A stretch of DNA of 64,000 nucleotides from positions 496,001-560,000 of the forward strand of contig NZ_MDJD01000007.1 in the NCBI RefSeq assembly GCF_001747085.1, given 5' to 3'. How positions within the stretch are numbered: the first letter of the stretch is position 1; each line of letters begins with the position of its first letter. Source of the stretch: Flavivirga aquatica (GTDB lineage: Bacteria > Bacteroidota > Bacteroidia > Flavobacteriales > Flavobacteriaceae). Under the pieces are notes generated by a model. That model was not told where the DNA came from and ran no database searches. It saw only the letters and a program-made list of their open reading frames with translations. This document shows, piece by piece, positions 53,858 through 61,179 of the stretch. Both the position numbers and the translations under genes were made by a program.

Positions 53858-54172
53858 CCAAAAGTATCACTTCAAGGATGCTCAGGAAAGACTTATAGCT
53901 TTGATATTTATTCAATAGAAACAGCTTTTAACACATTGGGAGCAATTTATTTTATTAGTAAACGACAAGATAAGACACATACTAGAATTTACTTAGGAAT
54001 CACTGAAGATCTATCTACAAGATTTAATAACCATCACAAACAAGATTGTTTTGATAAACATAATGCAAATTGTATCTCTGTTCATCTAAGTTCTTCAAAA
54101 GAAGAAAGAGAAACTATTGAAAAGGACATTTTATGTAATTATGACTTCTCTTGTAATGAAACAAACAACTAA
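53855..54172 (+). CDS. GIY-YIG-like nuclease-fold protein
   Basis: 105 residues. GAIYFISKRQDKTHTRIYLGI followed by TEDLSTRFNNHHKQDCF corresponds to the GIY...YIG core, with the first GIY replaced by AIY, YLG for YIG, and the helix Arg (STRF) conserved. KEERETIEKDILCNY supplies the late Glu-containing helix of the fold. The N-terminal SLQGCSGKTYSFDIYSI is specific to this subgroup. It is cytoplasmic and may cut DNA or RNA, or be a catalytically altered relative. It begins a tightly packed set of genes continuing to 57927. Confidence 0.75.
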   Translation: MPKVSLQGCSGKTYSFDIYSIETAFNTLGAIYFISKRQDKTHTRIYLGITEDLSTRFNNHHKQDCFDKHNANCISVHLSSSKEERETIEKDILCNYDFSCNETNN

Positions 54173-54176
54173 CATC

Positions 54177-54413
54177 ATGGAATATAAAGTCATACCATTC
54201 GTAGCATCAATTGACTCTAAAAAAGGGAACTCTACACATGTTGCCAATCAACTCGAAGAAATAATTAAACACCATTCAAATCAAGGATGGAACTACATTA
54301 GATTAGAAAGTGTTTCAACATTTGTTCAACCGAACGCAGGCTGTTTTGGTATTGGAGCTAAACCAGGGTATACTACCTCTAGACAAATGATCGTATTCAA
54401 TAAACAACCATGA
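54177..54413 (+). CDS. DUF4177-like protein
   Basis: 78 residues from the ATG at 54177 (MEYKVIPFVASID). Longer in-frame starts overlap the upstream gene and look unnatural. EYKVIPFVAS, then VANQLEEIIKHHSNQGWNYI and a beta hairpin with the glycine-rich GCFGIGAKPG, match the small DUF4177 fold (beta-alpha-beta-beta). It is cytoplasmic. Its role is unknown; such proteins are commonly found near phage or mobile loci. It is 4 bases after the GIY-YIG-like gene and overlaps the next start by 4 bases. Confidence 0.75.
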   Translation: MEYKVIPFVASIDSKKGNSTHVANQLEEIIKHHSNQGWNYIRLESVSTFVQPNAGCFGIGAKPGYTTSRQMIVFNKQP

Positions 54414-54685
54414 AACATTTACTTATTATTATAATTAAACTTTACTGGAAATTCATACCAGAATCCAAACGAAGAAAGTGTTTGTTCAAAAAATCATGTT
54501 CTAATTACGTGTACGAAGTAACAGAATCCAAAGGATTATTACATGGACTAAAAGCATTAAAAATCAGAATTAATAATTGTCATCCAAATTATAATTTGAT
54601 TGAAGTTCATGGAGAAAAACTTTTAATAACAAACTCTAATAATATTTTTAAACAAAGTGAAATTAGTGAAACTATACTAAATTAA
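54410..54685 (+). CDS. YidD-like (membrane insertion efficiency factor-type) protein
   Basis: 91 residues. LLIIIIKLYWKFIPESKRRKCLF, then KKSCSNYVYEVTESKGLLHGLKALK and NNCHPNYN, follow the YidD pattern (R/K-C-x-F-xx-SCS-x-Y ... GLxxGLxxxxxR..xCHP). Normal YidD is a short inner-face membrane protein encoded next to rnpA and yidC. This copy sits in an accessory operon and lacks the usual SPLxGP segment, so it is probably a paralogue with a specialised partner. Its ATG overlaps the upstream stop by 4 bases. Confidence 0.75.
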   Translation: MKHLLIIIIKLYWKFIPESKRRKCLFKKSCSNYVYEVTESKGLLHGLKALKIRINNCHPNYNLIEVHGEKLLITNSNNIFKQSEISETILN

Positions 54686-54691
54686 AAAACC

Positions 54692-54934
54692 ATGAAAAAA
54701 CCAACTCTAATTTTTACGCTTCTAATCTGTTTTATATACTTAATTTCTTGTGATTCAGAAGAAACCCCAAGTTCAGATTCAGAAACCATTAATTCTGAGA
54801 ATACGTCAAGCACTGAATGGAGATGCGGAACCCATAACGGAAAATCTTTATGGACAGGCCCTAAAGGTGGCTGCTATTACTACAACAGTAATAATAATAA
54901 AACCTATGTAGATCGATCCGAATGTAATTGTTAA
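54692..54934 (+). CDS. Lipoprotein with GPKGGCYYYNSNNNKTYVDRS motif
   Basis: 80 residues. The signal MKKPTLIFTLLICFIYLISC gives a lipidated Cys, followed by a Ser/Glu-rich linker (DSEETPSSDSETINSENTSS). A compact C-terminal motif, CGTHNGKSLWTGPKGGCYYY and then NSNNNKTYVDRSECNC, has four cysteines. The GPxGGxYYxNxxGNKxYV motif is a short module that appears in varied phage, viral and bacterial proteins. It may be a small binding domain held by disulfides at the cell surface. Function unknown. Confidence 0.65.
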   Translation: MKKPTLIFTLLICFIYLISCDSEETPSSDSETINSENTSSTEWRCGTHNGKSLWTGPKGGCYYYNSNNNKTYVDRSECNC

Positions 54935-54944
54935 TTATTTTACG

Positions 54945-55193
54945 ATGGGTTTTAAATTTCAAAAACGAATTAAATTAGGTAAAAACATTGGCATAAACAT
55001 TAGTAAATCTGGTGTTACTCCAAGCTATAGATCTAAAAAAGGCTCCATAAGCACCAAAGGTTATTCAATTAAAACTGGAATCTCTGGACTAACTTATAGA
55101 AAAGGGTTTTCTAAATCTAAAAACAATGGTTGTTTAGTTATTTTAATGGTCTTTTTAATATTAGGAAGCTTAACAATTATAGCACAACTATAA
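54945..55193 (+). CDS. DUF4236 membrane protein
   Basis: 82 residues. MGFKFQKRIKLGKNIGINIS, then KSGVTPSYRSKKGSIST and GISGLTYRK, are the DUF4236 signature (GxxxNxSKSGxxxS). A C-terminal membrane helix follows (GCLVILMVFLILGSLTIIA). The N-terminal domain is small, basic and beta-rich, likely on the cytoplasmic face. No function is established for DUF4236, which is widespread in accessory regions. It is followed one base later by a 55-residue ORF with a similar basic-then-hydrophobic plan. Confidence 0.85.
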   Translation: MGFKFQKRIKLGKNIGINISKSGVTPSYRSKKGSISTKGYSIKTGISGLTYRKGFSKSKNNGCLVILMVFLILGSLTIIAQL

Positions 55194-55194
55194 T

Positions 55195-55362
55195 ATGAGG
55201 TATAGAAAAGGGTATTACAAAAAAAATGGAGCCTATGTACAAGGGCACTACACTAAATCCAGAAGTAAATCTTATTTAAACAAGAAAAGAAAAGGGTGCA
55301 CTAGTACAATTCTAATACTATTCACCTTAATTATTACAACATATTTAATTAATCAATTATGA
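55195..55362 (+). CDS. 55-residue basic membrane peptide
   Basis: MRYRKGYYKKNGAYVQGHYT, then KSRSKSYLNKKRKGC and a hydrophobic helix STILILFTLIITTYLI. The first part (YYKKNGAYVQGHYTKSR) resembles the short G-x-Y-V-x-G-H-x-R/K tail motifs of small structural proteins. It starts 1 base after the DUF4236 stop, and its TGA overlaps the next ATG (ATGA), which supports real translation in the operon. Tail-in-membrane topology with a basic cytoplasmic head is likely. Confidence 0.7.
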   Translation: MRYRKGYYKKNGAYVQGHYTKSRSKSYLNKKRKGCTSTILILFTLIITTYLINQL

Positions 55363-55751
55363 TATCAACCGAACTAAAAAGTCATTTTCTAAGATTATAC
55401 CTAATGGCATTTTCTGATGATAATTTTGATGTTTTAGAAATGCAAATGCTTTATAAGTTTGCTGAAGAGCGAGGTGTAAACAAAGAACAATTGAACACTA
55501 TATTATTGCAGCCTTCTCATGAAACATTTATTCCTGAAGACCTAGATAAAAAAATAGAGTACCTATATGATCTCGCTATTATGATTTGGGCAGACAATAT
55601 AGTCACTGATGACGAAAAAACAGCGCTCAAAAAATACGCTTTAAAATTTGGGTTTTTGGAAGAAAATATTGGTGAATTAACTCAATTTCTATTGAAACAT
55701 GCCAAAAACAATCTTCCCAAAGAAGACTTAATTAAACTTATAAACGAATAG
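55359..55751 (+). CDS. TerB-like protein
   Basis: 130 residues, all helical. It carries LMAFSDDNFDVLEMQMLYKF and, in the second half, AIMIWADNIVTDDEKTALKKYALKFG. These are the paired acidic helix-turn units (D-x-x-x-x-x-E and D-x-x-x-D-x-E) of the TerB/DjlA-type fold. TerB proteins bind metal and occur in tellurite-resistance and related envelope stress systems. Here it overlaps the preceding ORF by 4 bases and is 2 bases ahead of a coiled-coil membrane protein gene, so the proteins probably form a complex. Confidence 0.75.
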   Translation: MISTELKSHFLRLYLMAFSDDNFDVLEMQMLYKFAEERGVNKEQLNTILLQPSHETFIPEDLDKKIEYLYDLAIMIWADNIVTDDEKTALKKYALKFGFLEENIGELTQFLLKHAKNNLPKEDLIKLINE

Positions 55752-55753
55752 CT

Positions 55754-57016
55754 ATGAGTCCTTTAAAAAAAATATTTGCACTAAAAAACAAAGAACCTCA
55801 AAAAATTGATACTGATCAAAAAGAAGACATTAAAAAAATAAAGCTAACCTTTTTTGAAAGTGGATACGGTTCTTCTAAACAAGCAGAAGGAAATGATATT
55901 GTTTTTAAAGCTTGTTTAGAAGATGTCTATATGGATTATAAAGGCAAATGTAGAGAAGATGAGAACTTACAAAAGGAATTAAAATCACCCTACGTTGAAG
56001 AAAAAGGAAAGCACGAAACAGAGCTTAAAAAAAGGAAAACGGCTCTGGGTTTATTAGAAGAATCCATTAGTAATTTGGAAGAAAAGATTGTGCTATTTAA
56101 AAATGACATGGTTGAAGTAAAAAGGGAACCAGAAAAATACGGTCTTGAAGTTGATAAAAAACCAAAAGCGCAGTTTTATTTAGGATTAACAGTATTAATA
56201 CCAATAACCTTTTATTTATTGGTTTTCTATATGTCTGCTTCTTTTTCCGCTTTTTTCAAAAATTTTGATTCAGAAGAATTAACCTCAGCTATATTTGATG
56301 GTAATGCTCTTAAAAAAGCTATAGATGGTGGTTGGCTAGAAGGTATATTTATAGCAACTATACCATTTGCTTTTATGGGTTTAGGCTATTTAGTACATAT
56401 GTTTCAAAAACATAAAGATTGGATCTCCTATATTAAAATAACTATATTATTTATAGTGACTTTTATTTTTGATGCTATTCTTGCTTATCAAATAGAAAAG
56501 AAAATTTATGAAATTCAAAAAACCCCAGATTCTCTTCCTTTCGATATAGGAATTGCATTCTCTTCAGTTGAATTTTGGGGAATCATTTTCGCTGGCTTTA
56601 TTGTTTATATTATCTGGGGGTTAGTTTTTGATTTCATAATGAAGGAATATGACAACTTTGATAAAATAAAGTCATTTATTAGAACCAAGAGAGAAGATGT
56701 TGAAAATTGCGAAATCAATATATCTAAGATTATACAAAAGCTTAATCCTATTAAAGAAGAAATATCTGGAATCGAAGGAAAAATAAATGACCTTCAACGG
56801 ACTATTGACGGATTTGTATTTTCAAACAAACATTACTTAACCTATCACTCAGAATATGTTAAAGGCTGGTTTTTGGCTATTACAGATAATTTTGAAGCCT
56901 TAAAACGTCGTGACGAATTACTTTCTAAATGTGTTGAAATTGAAAAAAGTCATTTGATAAAACACCATATAAACAATGAAGATTATGAAGGAAGATTATA
57001 TAAACTTATAAACTAA
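55754..57016 (+). CDS. Coiled-coil, four-helix membrane protein of unknown function
   Basis: 420 residues. A long charged coiled coil occupies residues about 20-135 (KRKTALGLLEESISNLEEKI). Four membrane helices follow: about 142-160 (YLGLTVLIPITFYLLVFYMS), 200-222 (IFIATIPFAFMGLGYLVHMF), 229-250 (IKITILFIVTFIFDAILAY) and 275-298 (FWGIIFAGFIVYIIWGLVFDF). A second coiled coil covers 305-355, then a soluble tail. There is no ATP-binding site or transporter motif. The symmetric coil-membrane-coil plan suggests an oligomeric membrane scaffold. It is flanked by TerB-like and VWA-like genes at 2 and 5 bases. Confidence 0.7.
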   Translation: MSPLKKIFALKNKEPQKIDTDQKEDIKKIKLTFFESGYGSSKQAEGNDIVFKACLEDVYMDYKGKCREDENLQKELKSPYVEEKGKHETELKKRKTALGLLEESISNLEEKIVLFKNDMVEVKREPEKYGLEVDKKPKAQFYLGLTVLIPITFYLLVFYMSASFSAFFKNFDSEELTSAIFDGNALKKAIDGGWLEGIFIATIPFAFMGLGYLVHMFQKHKDWISYIKITILFIVTFIFDAILAYQIEKKIYEIQKTPDSLPFDIGIAFSSVEFWGIIFAGFIVYIIWGLVFDFIMKEYDNFDKIKSFIRTKREDVENCEINISKIIQKLNPIKEEISGIEGKINDLQRTIDGFVFSNKHYLTYHSEYVKGWFLAITDNFEALKRRDELLSKCVEIEKSHLIKHHINNEDYEGRLYKLIN

Positions 57017-57021
57017 TAACC

Positions 57022-57927
57022 ATGAAAAGTAGATTTATAATTATAGCAATTTTGTTTCTAGTAGCTTGTAAAGACGATAAGCAAAAAGCACCTACTCAAA
57101 TAGATTCAAAAAATATTGAAACAATTAAATTATCCTCAAAAAAGCCCGATTTAAACATTAGTATCTTATTAGATCTTTCTGATAGAATTAATCCAAAAAA
57201 ATATCCAAATCCAACAATGGAATATTTTGAAAGAGATTTAGGTTATATCAACTCTATTGCAAAAAGTTTTGAATTACACATAAGAAGCAAAAGAACCAAT
57301 AAAATTAACGACCATATTCATCTATATATCGATCCAGAACCTTCTGATAGTAACTTAAACGAAAAGATAGAACTTTTAGATATGACATTTACAAAGAACA
57401 ATGCTAAAAGAGAATATATAATGCAAACATCTGTACTATATGATAGTATTTCAAGATTAATCTATAAATCTGCAATCAATGACAATAACTATATTGGATC
57501 CGATTTATGGAGTTTTTTTAAAACTAATGTCGAAGATTTTTGTATTGAAAAAAATCACCGTAATATATTAGTAATATTAACCGATGGCTATTTATACCAT
57601 AAAGACTCTAAATTGAGAGAAAAAAATCAAACATCCTATTTAAGACCTCAAGATATTAAAAATTTCAAATTAAATACTTCAAATTGGAAAACAACAATAG
57701 AAACTAAAAACTATGGTTTTATAAGCACTAAAGATAGTTTACAAGATTTAGAAGTACTCATTTTAGGTATTAATCCAAACCCTAAAAATCCATATGAACA
57801 AGATGTTATTCTTCAATACTGGAAAAATTGGTTAAACAGTATGAAAATAAAAAACTTTCAAATTAAAACTGCCATTTTACCTGCTAATATGGATAAAATT
57901 ATTAAAGATTATATTCTAAAAAAATAG
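57022..57927 (+). CDS. VWA-like lipoprotein
   Basis: 301 residues. The lipoprotein signal is MKSRFIIIAILFLVAC. A Rossmann-like domain begins LNISILLDLSDRINPKKYPN, with DLSDR in the position of the VWA MIDAS DxSxS (second Ser replaced by Arg). It continues to NILVILTDGYLYHKDS, the TDG/LTDG strand of VWA domains. DLEVLILGINPNPKNP follows near the C-terminus. It is expected on the periplasmic side of a membrane as a protein-binding module. Taken with the TerB-like gene, it recalls the TerB/VWA combinations of Ter stress systems. The MIDAS variation means metal binding is uncertain. Confidence 0.7.
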   Translation: MKSRFIIIAILFLVACKDDKQKAPTQIDSKNIETIKLSSKKPDLNISILLDLSDRINPKKYPNPTMEYFERDLGYINSIAKSFELHIRSKRTNKINDHIHLYIDPEPSDSNLNEKIELLDMTFTKNNAKREYIMQTSVLYDSISRLIYKSAINDNNYIGSDLWSFFKTNVEDFCIEKNHRNILVILTDGYLYHKDSKLREKNQTSYLRPQDIKNFKLNTSNWKTTIETKNYGFISTKDSLQDLEVLILGINPNPKNPYEQDVILQYWKNWLNSMKIKNFQIKTAILPANMDKIIKDYILKK

Positions 57928-57984
57928 CATTATTCTAATGTCTAATTAAAGTTTATCTTTATAACAATCAATACCCCTTATCAA

Positions 57985-58464
57985 TTGAAAAAAGTATTTT
58001 TTATTATGCTCCTATTTTTACCTTCTTTGTCTTTTTCTCAAAAAATCATTACAGGCAAAGTAGTTTCTATAATTGATGGTGACACGTTTAAACTCTTAAC
58101 TCAAGACTCTACATTAATTAGAGTTCGACTAGCTAATATTGATTGTCCTGAAAAAAAACAACCTTTCTCCAAAAAAGCAAAACAATTTGTATCTGATGCT
58201 GTTTTTAATAAAATAGTAACGCTAAATGTGTTAAAAAAAGACAGATACAGACGCTATATTGCAAATGTTATTTACAATAATTCCCTAAATTTAAATCAAG
58301 AACTCTTAAAACAGGGGCTTGCATGGCATTATATTAAGTATTCAAAAGACAAATACTTACAAGACTTAGAAGACCTATCAAAATTGGCAAAAAGAGGTTT
58401 ATGGCAAGATAAAAATGCCATATCCCCTTGGGAATGGCGAGCTCGTAAAAAAACAAAAAAATAA
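57985..58464 (+). CDS. Secreted staphylococcal nuclease-like (SNase) protein
   Basis: 159 residues from a TTG start, which provides the signal peptide KKVFFIMLLFLPSLSFSQ; the first downstream ATG (58006) would truncate it. The SNase OB fold has GKVVSIIDGDTFKLL, with active-site Asp in DGDT and Arg in LIRVRLANIDCPE. The second active-site residues fall in KKDRYRRYIANVIY (Arg). LLKQGLAWHYIKYS and SPWEWRARKK end the domain. The expected product is a Ca2+-dependent nuclease in the periplasm or medium. It lies 57 bases after the VWA-like gene and 3 bases ahead of the next gene. Confidence 0.88.
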   Translation: MKKVFFIMLLFLPSLSFSQKIITGKVVSIIDGDTFKLLTQDSTLIRVRLANIDCPEKKQPFSKKAKQFVSDAVFNKIVTLNVLKKDRYRRYIANVIYNNSLNLNQELLKQGLAWHYIKYSKDKYLQDLEDLSKLAKRGLWQDKNAISPWEWRARKKTKK

Positions 58465-58467
58465 AGA

Positions 58468-58839
58468 ATGTATAGAATAATTCTTTTTATAATATCTGTA
58501 GCATTTTCCTTTAATATTGCGGCACAAACGGTTTACACCACTAAAACAGGAGAAAAGTATCATAAAAGCAATTGTAGATACTTGAAATACTCAAAAAAAG
58601 AATTAACTATAGAAAAAGCAGTTTCGTTTGGATATCAAGCATGTTCCATTTGTAAACCTGTTACAAAAAACAAAACAGCTTCTACAAAATCAAAGCTATT
58701 ACTTCACTCTAAGCTAACAATACCTAATACTAAAACAAAAAAAAATGTTACTTCTCAATGTACAGGAAAAACAAAATCTGGCTCAAGATGTAAACGCAAA
58801 ACAAAAAATGCCAATACGAAATGTTATCAACATCAATAA
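58468..58839 (+). CDS. Secreted Cys-rich protein: Ada-type metal-binding module plus QCTGKTKSGSRCKRK tail
   Basis: 123 residues. A signal peptide (RIILFIISVAFSFNIAAQ) is followed by TVYTTKTGEKYHKSNCRYLKYSKKELTIEKAVSFGYQACSICKP. The H...C...C-x-x-C pattern is the Ada-like or 'YHxxxCxxL' zinc-binding module often seen with SNase domains. A basic linker leads to a second motif, QCTGKTKSGSRCKRKTKNAN and then CYQH (DUF5763-type, Cys/His-rich). Both modules could bind Zn and nucleic acid. It is probably translated with the SNase gene (3-base gap) and may target the nuclease to DNA (inference). Confidence 0.8.
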   Translation: MYRIILFIISVAFSFNIAAQTVYTTKTGEKYHKSNCRYLKYSKKELTIEKAVSFGYQACSICKPVTKNKTASTKSKLLLHSKLTIPNTKTKKNVTSQCTGKTKSGSRCKRKTKNANTKCYQHQ

Positions 58840-58943
58840 TTTCAAATTATAAATGATATGGCACAAAACTACAACTCAAAAAAACTTTAAAGAAAGCTAA
58901 TATTATGTTTAACCTAATTTAATATTAACCTTTTATTAGCCAC

Positions 58944-58981
58944 AAAAAAAGGCTTTAACAAAAATGTTAAAGCCTTTTTTT
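58944..58981. terminator. Bidirectional terminator between the accessory run and the FGE-like gene
   Basis: A-run, GGCTTTAACA / TGTTAAAGCC stem with loop AAAA, then T-run. It is symmetric, so it serves both convergent transcripts. Confidence 0.85.
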
Positions 58982-59000
58982 TATTTTATATTTCTATAAC

Positions 59001-60137
59001 TTACTTTACCAACATCTTAGGTGTTGCAACTGTTCTAAAACCAATATGCTCTGCCGAAGAATCTAAACTTGTCCCCATTCTTGAAGAAATTCTATAACTA
59101 GCACAATAAGAATCACTACATAAAAAAGAACCTCCTTTTATTACTTTTTCCTCTAAATAAGGATTACTTGGGTTGTATGGTTTTTCTGGTCCTTGCGGAT
59201 TTATTGCCGATTTATTGCCAGCTGCAAGATCTTTATAATAGTTTACATTATACCAATCTGATGTATACTCCCAAACATTTCCAGCCATATCGTAAAGCCC
59301 AAAACCATTTGGTGGATATGTTTTTACAGGGGCAGTACGTTCAAAACCATCTTCCAATGTATTACTAACAGGAAATTCACCTTCCCAACTATTTACCATC
59401 TTAGAAAGATGCGATCTATCGTCTCCCCATAAATACGTCGTTCCATTTTTATTTCCTCTGGCTGCATACTCCCATTCAGCCTCAGTAGGCAAACGCTTTC
59501 CTGCCCATTTACAATAAGCTTGAGCATCTTGAAAACTAACATGTACTACTGGGTAGCTCTCTTTGCCTTCGATATTACTTTCTGGTCCACTAGGGTGCCT
59601 CCAATTTACACCAATAGACCACCTCCACCATTGTGAGAAATCGTATAAATTAGCAAGTGAAGACTTTGATTTTTTAAACAATAAAGATCCTGGTTGCATA
59701 ATACTATCGTGAGGTTTTGGTGTACCTTCTGGAAGTTGTTTTTTCATTTCTTCCCAGTCAATTTCTCGTTCTGCAATAGTAACGTATCCTGTTTCTTTTA
59801 CAAATTTTGCAAACTCAGCATTAGTAACTTCATGTATATCCATAAAAAAACCATCTACAGTAACAGGGTGTTGCGGTTTCTCATGCTTCATTGCCATTTG
59901 ATCTTGAGGAACCGCTCCCTGCATAAAAGATCCTGCAGGAATCCATAACATACCATTTGGAGGGTTAGCAATCATTTTGTCTAGAGCTTCTTGAGAAATT
60001 TTCACATCTACTACTTCTTGTTTAGCAATAACCTCTTTATTTTCATCGTTTGCATTTTTTGTTTCAGATGCTTGTTTACAACTTAACACCATTGAAAACA
60101 CAATAACTACAAAACTTATACGCTTTATATTCTTCAT
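59001..60137 (-). CDS. Formylglycine-generating enzyme (SUMF1/FGE) family lipoprotein
   Basis: About 378 residues from the ATG at 60137, which gives lipoprotein signal MKNIKRISFVVIVFSMVLSC; the frame is open to 60191. The FGE-sulfatase domain begins MLWIPAGSFMQG and FFMDIHEVTNAEFAKFVKETGY. It continues through RLPTEAEWEYAARGNKNG and FGLYDMAGNVWEYTSDWY. The two catalytic cysteines (340 and 345) are in GGSFLCSDSYCASYR, spaced as in authentic FGE, and GFRTVA closes it. It should convert a sulfatase active-site Cys to formylglycine in the periplasm. The lipid anchor and lack of a sulfatase gene in the window are notable. Confidence 0.85.
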   Translation of the reverse strand: MKNIKRISFVVIVFSMVLSCKQASETKNANDENKEVIAKQEVVDVKISQEALDKMIANPPNGMLWIPAGSFMQGAVPQDQMAMKHEKPQHPVTVDGFFMDIHEVTNAEFAKFVKETGYVTIAEREIDWEEMKKQLPEGTPKPHDSIMQPGSLLFKKSKSSLANLYDFSQWWRWSIGVNWRHPSGPESNIEGKESYPVVHVSFQDAQAYCKWAGKRLPTEAEWEYAARGNKNGTTYLWGDDRSHLSKMVNSWEGEFPVSNTLEDGFERTAPVKTYPPNGFGLYDMAGNVWEYTSDWYNVNYYKDLAAGNKSAINPQGPEKPYNPSNPYLEEKVIKGGSFLCSDSYCASYRISSRMGTSLDSSAEHIGFRTVATPKMLVK

Positions 60138-60252
60138 TAATATTATATATTTTTTTTTACAAAAGTATTTATTAATTACTTTAAAACCCATTTATTCAAT
60201 TTTAAAGTTTTTTACATATTTTTATTCAATTTTCTATACCTTAGGTTTTAAC

Positions 60253-60260
60253 TACCTTTG
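60253..60260 (+). promoter_or_regulatory. -7 element of yicC
   Basis: TACCTTTG matches TAnnTTTG, 22 bases upstream of the yicC ATG. The -33 element is weak. Confidence 0.45.
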
Positions 60261-60281
60261 CACAACTAAACACAAGAGTCT

Positions 60282-61139
60282 ATGATATATTCAATGACAG
60301 GTTACGGAAAATCTGTTTTGCAATTGCCAACTAAAAAAATAACAATAGAACTAAAATCTTTAAATAGTAAGAATTTAGATTTAAACACAAGAATGCCGTC
60401 TATTTACAGAGAAAAAGAACTCACTGTAAGGAAACTTCTTGCCAACAAGCTTACACGTGGAAAAATAGACTTCTCTATTTATGTGGAAGCAACTGCAGAA
60501 GACTCATCGACACAAATAAACACGCCTGTTGTAAAACAGTATATGGAGCAATTAAAAAATGTGGTAAATGGCGATGACATTGAACTTCTTAAAATGGCTG
60601 TTCGTTTCCCTGATGCAACAAATACTGTACGCGAAGAAATTGACAACAACGAATGGAAGGCTATTGAACAAGAAATTAATACAGCTGTAAACGATTTAAT
60701 TAACCATAGATTAGACGAAGGCAAAGTACTTGAACAAGATTTCAACAAGCGTATTATTGCTATCGAAGCATTGCTTAACCAAGTTATAACGATGGATCCT
60801 GAACGTGTTAAAGGAGTTCGCGAACGTTTATTAAAAGGCGTTGAAGAATTAAGAGAAAAATACGACGAAAACAGGTTTGAGCAAGAACTTGTATACTATA
60901 TTGAAAAATTTGATATTACCGAAGAAAAGGTGCGTCTAAAAAACCATTTAAACTACTTTACAGAATCTATAAACTCAAAAGATTCTAACGGAAAAAAATT
61001 AGGCTTCATTGGTCAAGAAATGGGAAGAGAGATAAACACCATTGGCTCTAAAAGTAATTATGCTCCTATGCAACAATTAGTAGTTCAAATGAAAGATGAA
61101 TTAGAAAAGATTAAAGAGCAATTATTGAATGTTCTTTAA
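60282..61139 (+). CDS. yicC: YicC family endoribonuclease-like protein
   Basis: 285 residues. MIYSMTGYGKSVLQ, then ELKSLNSKNLDLNTRMPS, open the YicC N-terminal domain. LIGQEMGREINTIGSKSN (here FIGQEMGREINTIGSKSNY) is the conserved C-terminal DUF1732 motif, carrying the Glu residues of the proposed active site. YicC proteins act as RNases affecting small-RNA stability in enterobacteria. It is first of a three-gene set with gmk and nadD, the usual order in Bacteroidota. Confidence 0.93.
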   Translation: MIYSMTGYGKSVLQLPTKKITIELKSLNSKNLDLNTRMPSIYREKELTVRKLLANKLTRGKIDFSIYVEATAEDSSTQINTPVVKQYMEQLKNVVNGDDIELLKMAVRFPDATNTVREEIDNNEWKAIEQEINTAVNDLINHRLDEGKVLEQDFNKRIIAIEALLNQVITMDPERVKGVRERLLKGVEELREKYDENRFEQELVYYIEKFDITEEKVRLKNHLNYFTESINSKDSNGKKLGFIGQEMGREINTIGSKSNYAPMQQLVVQMKDELEKIKEQLLNVL

Positions 61140-61179
61140 TTAACCCTCTAAATAAACCAAAATTAGTTTTCAATAAAGT

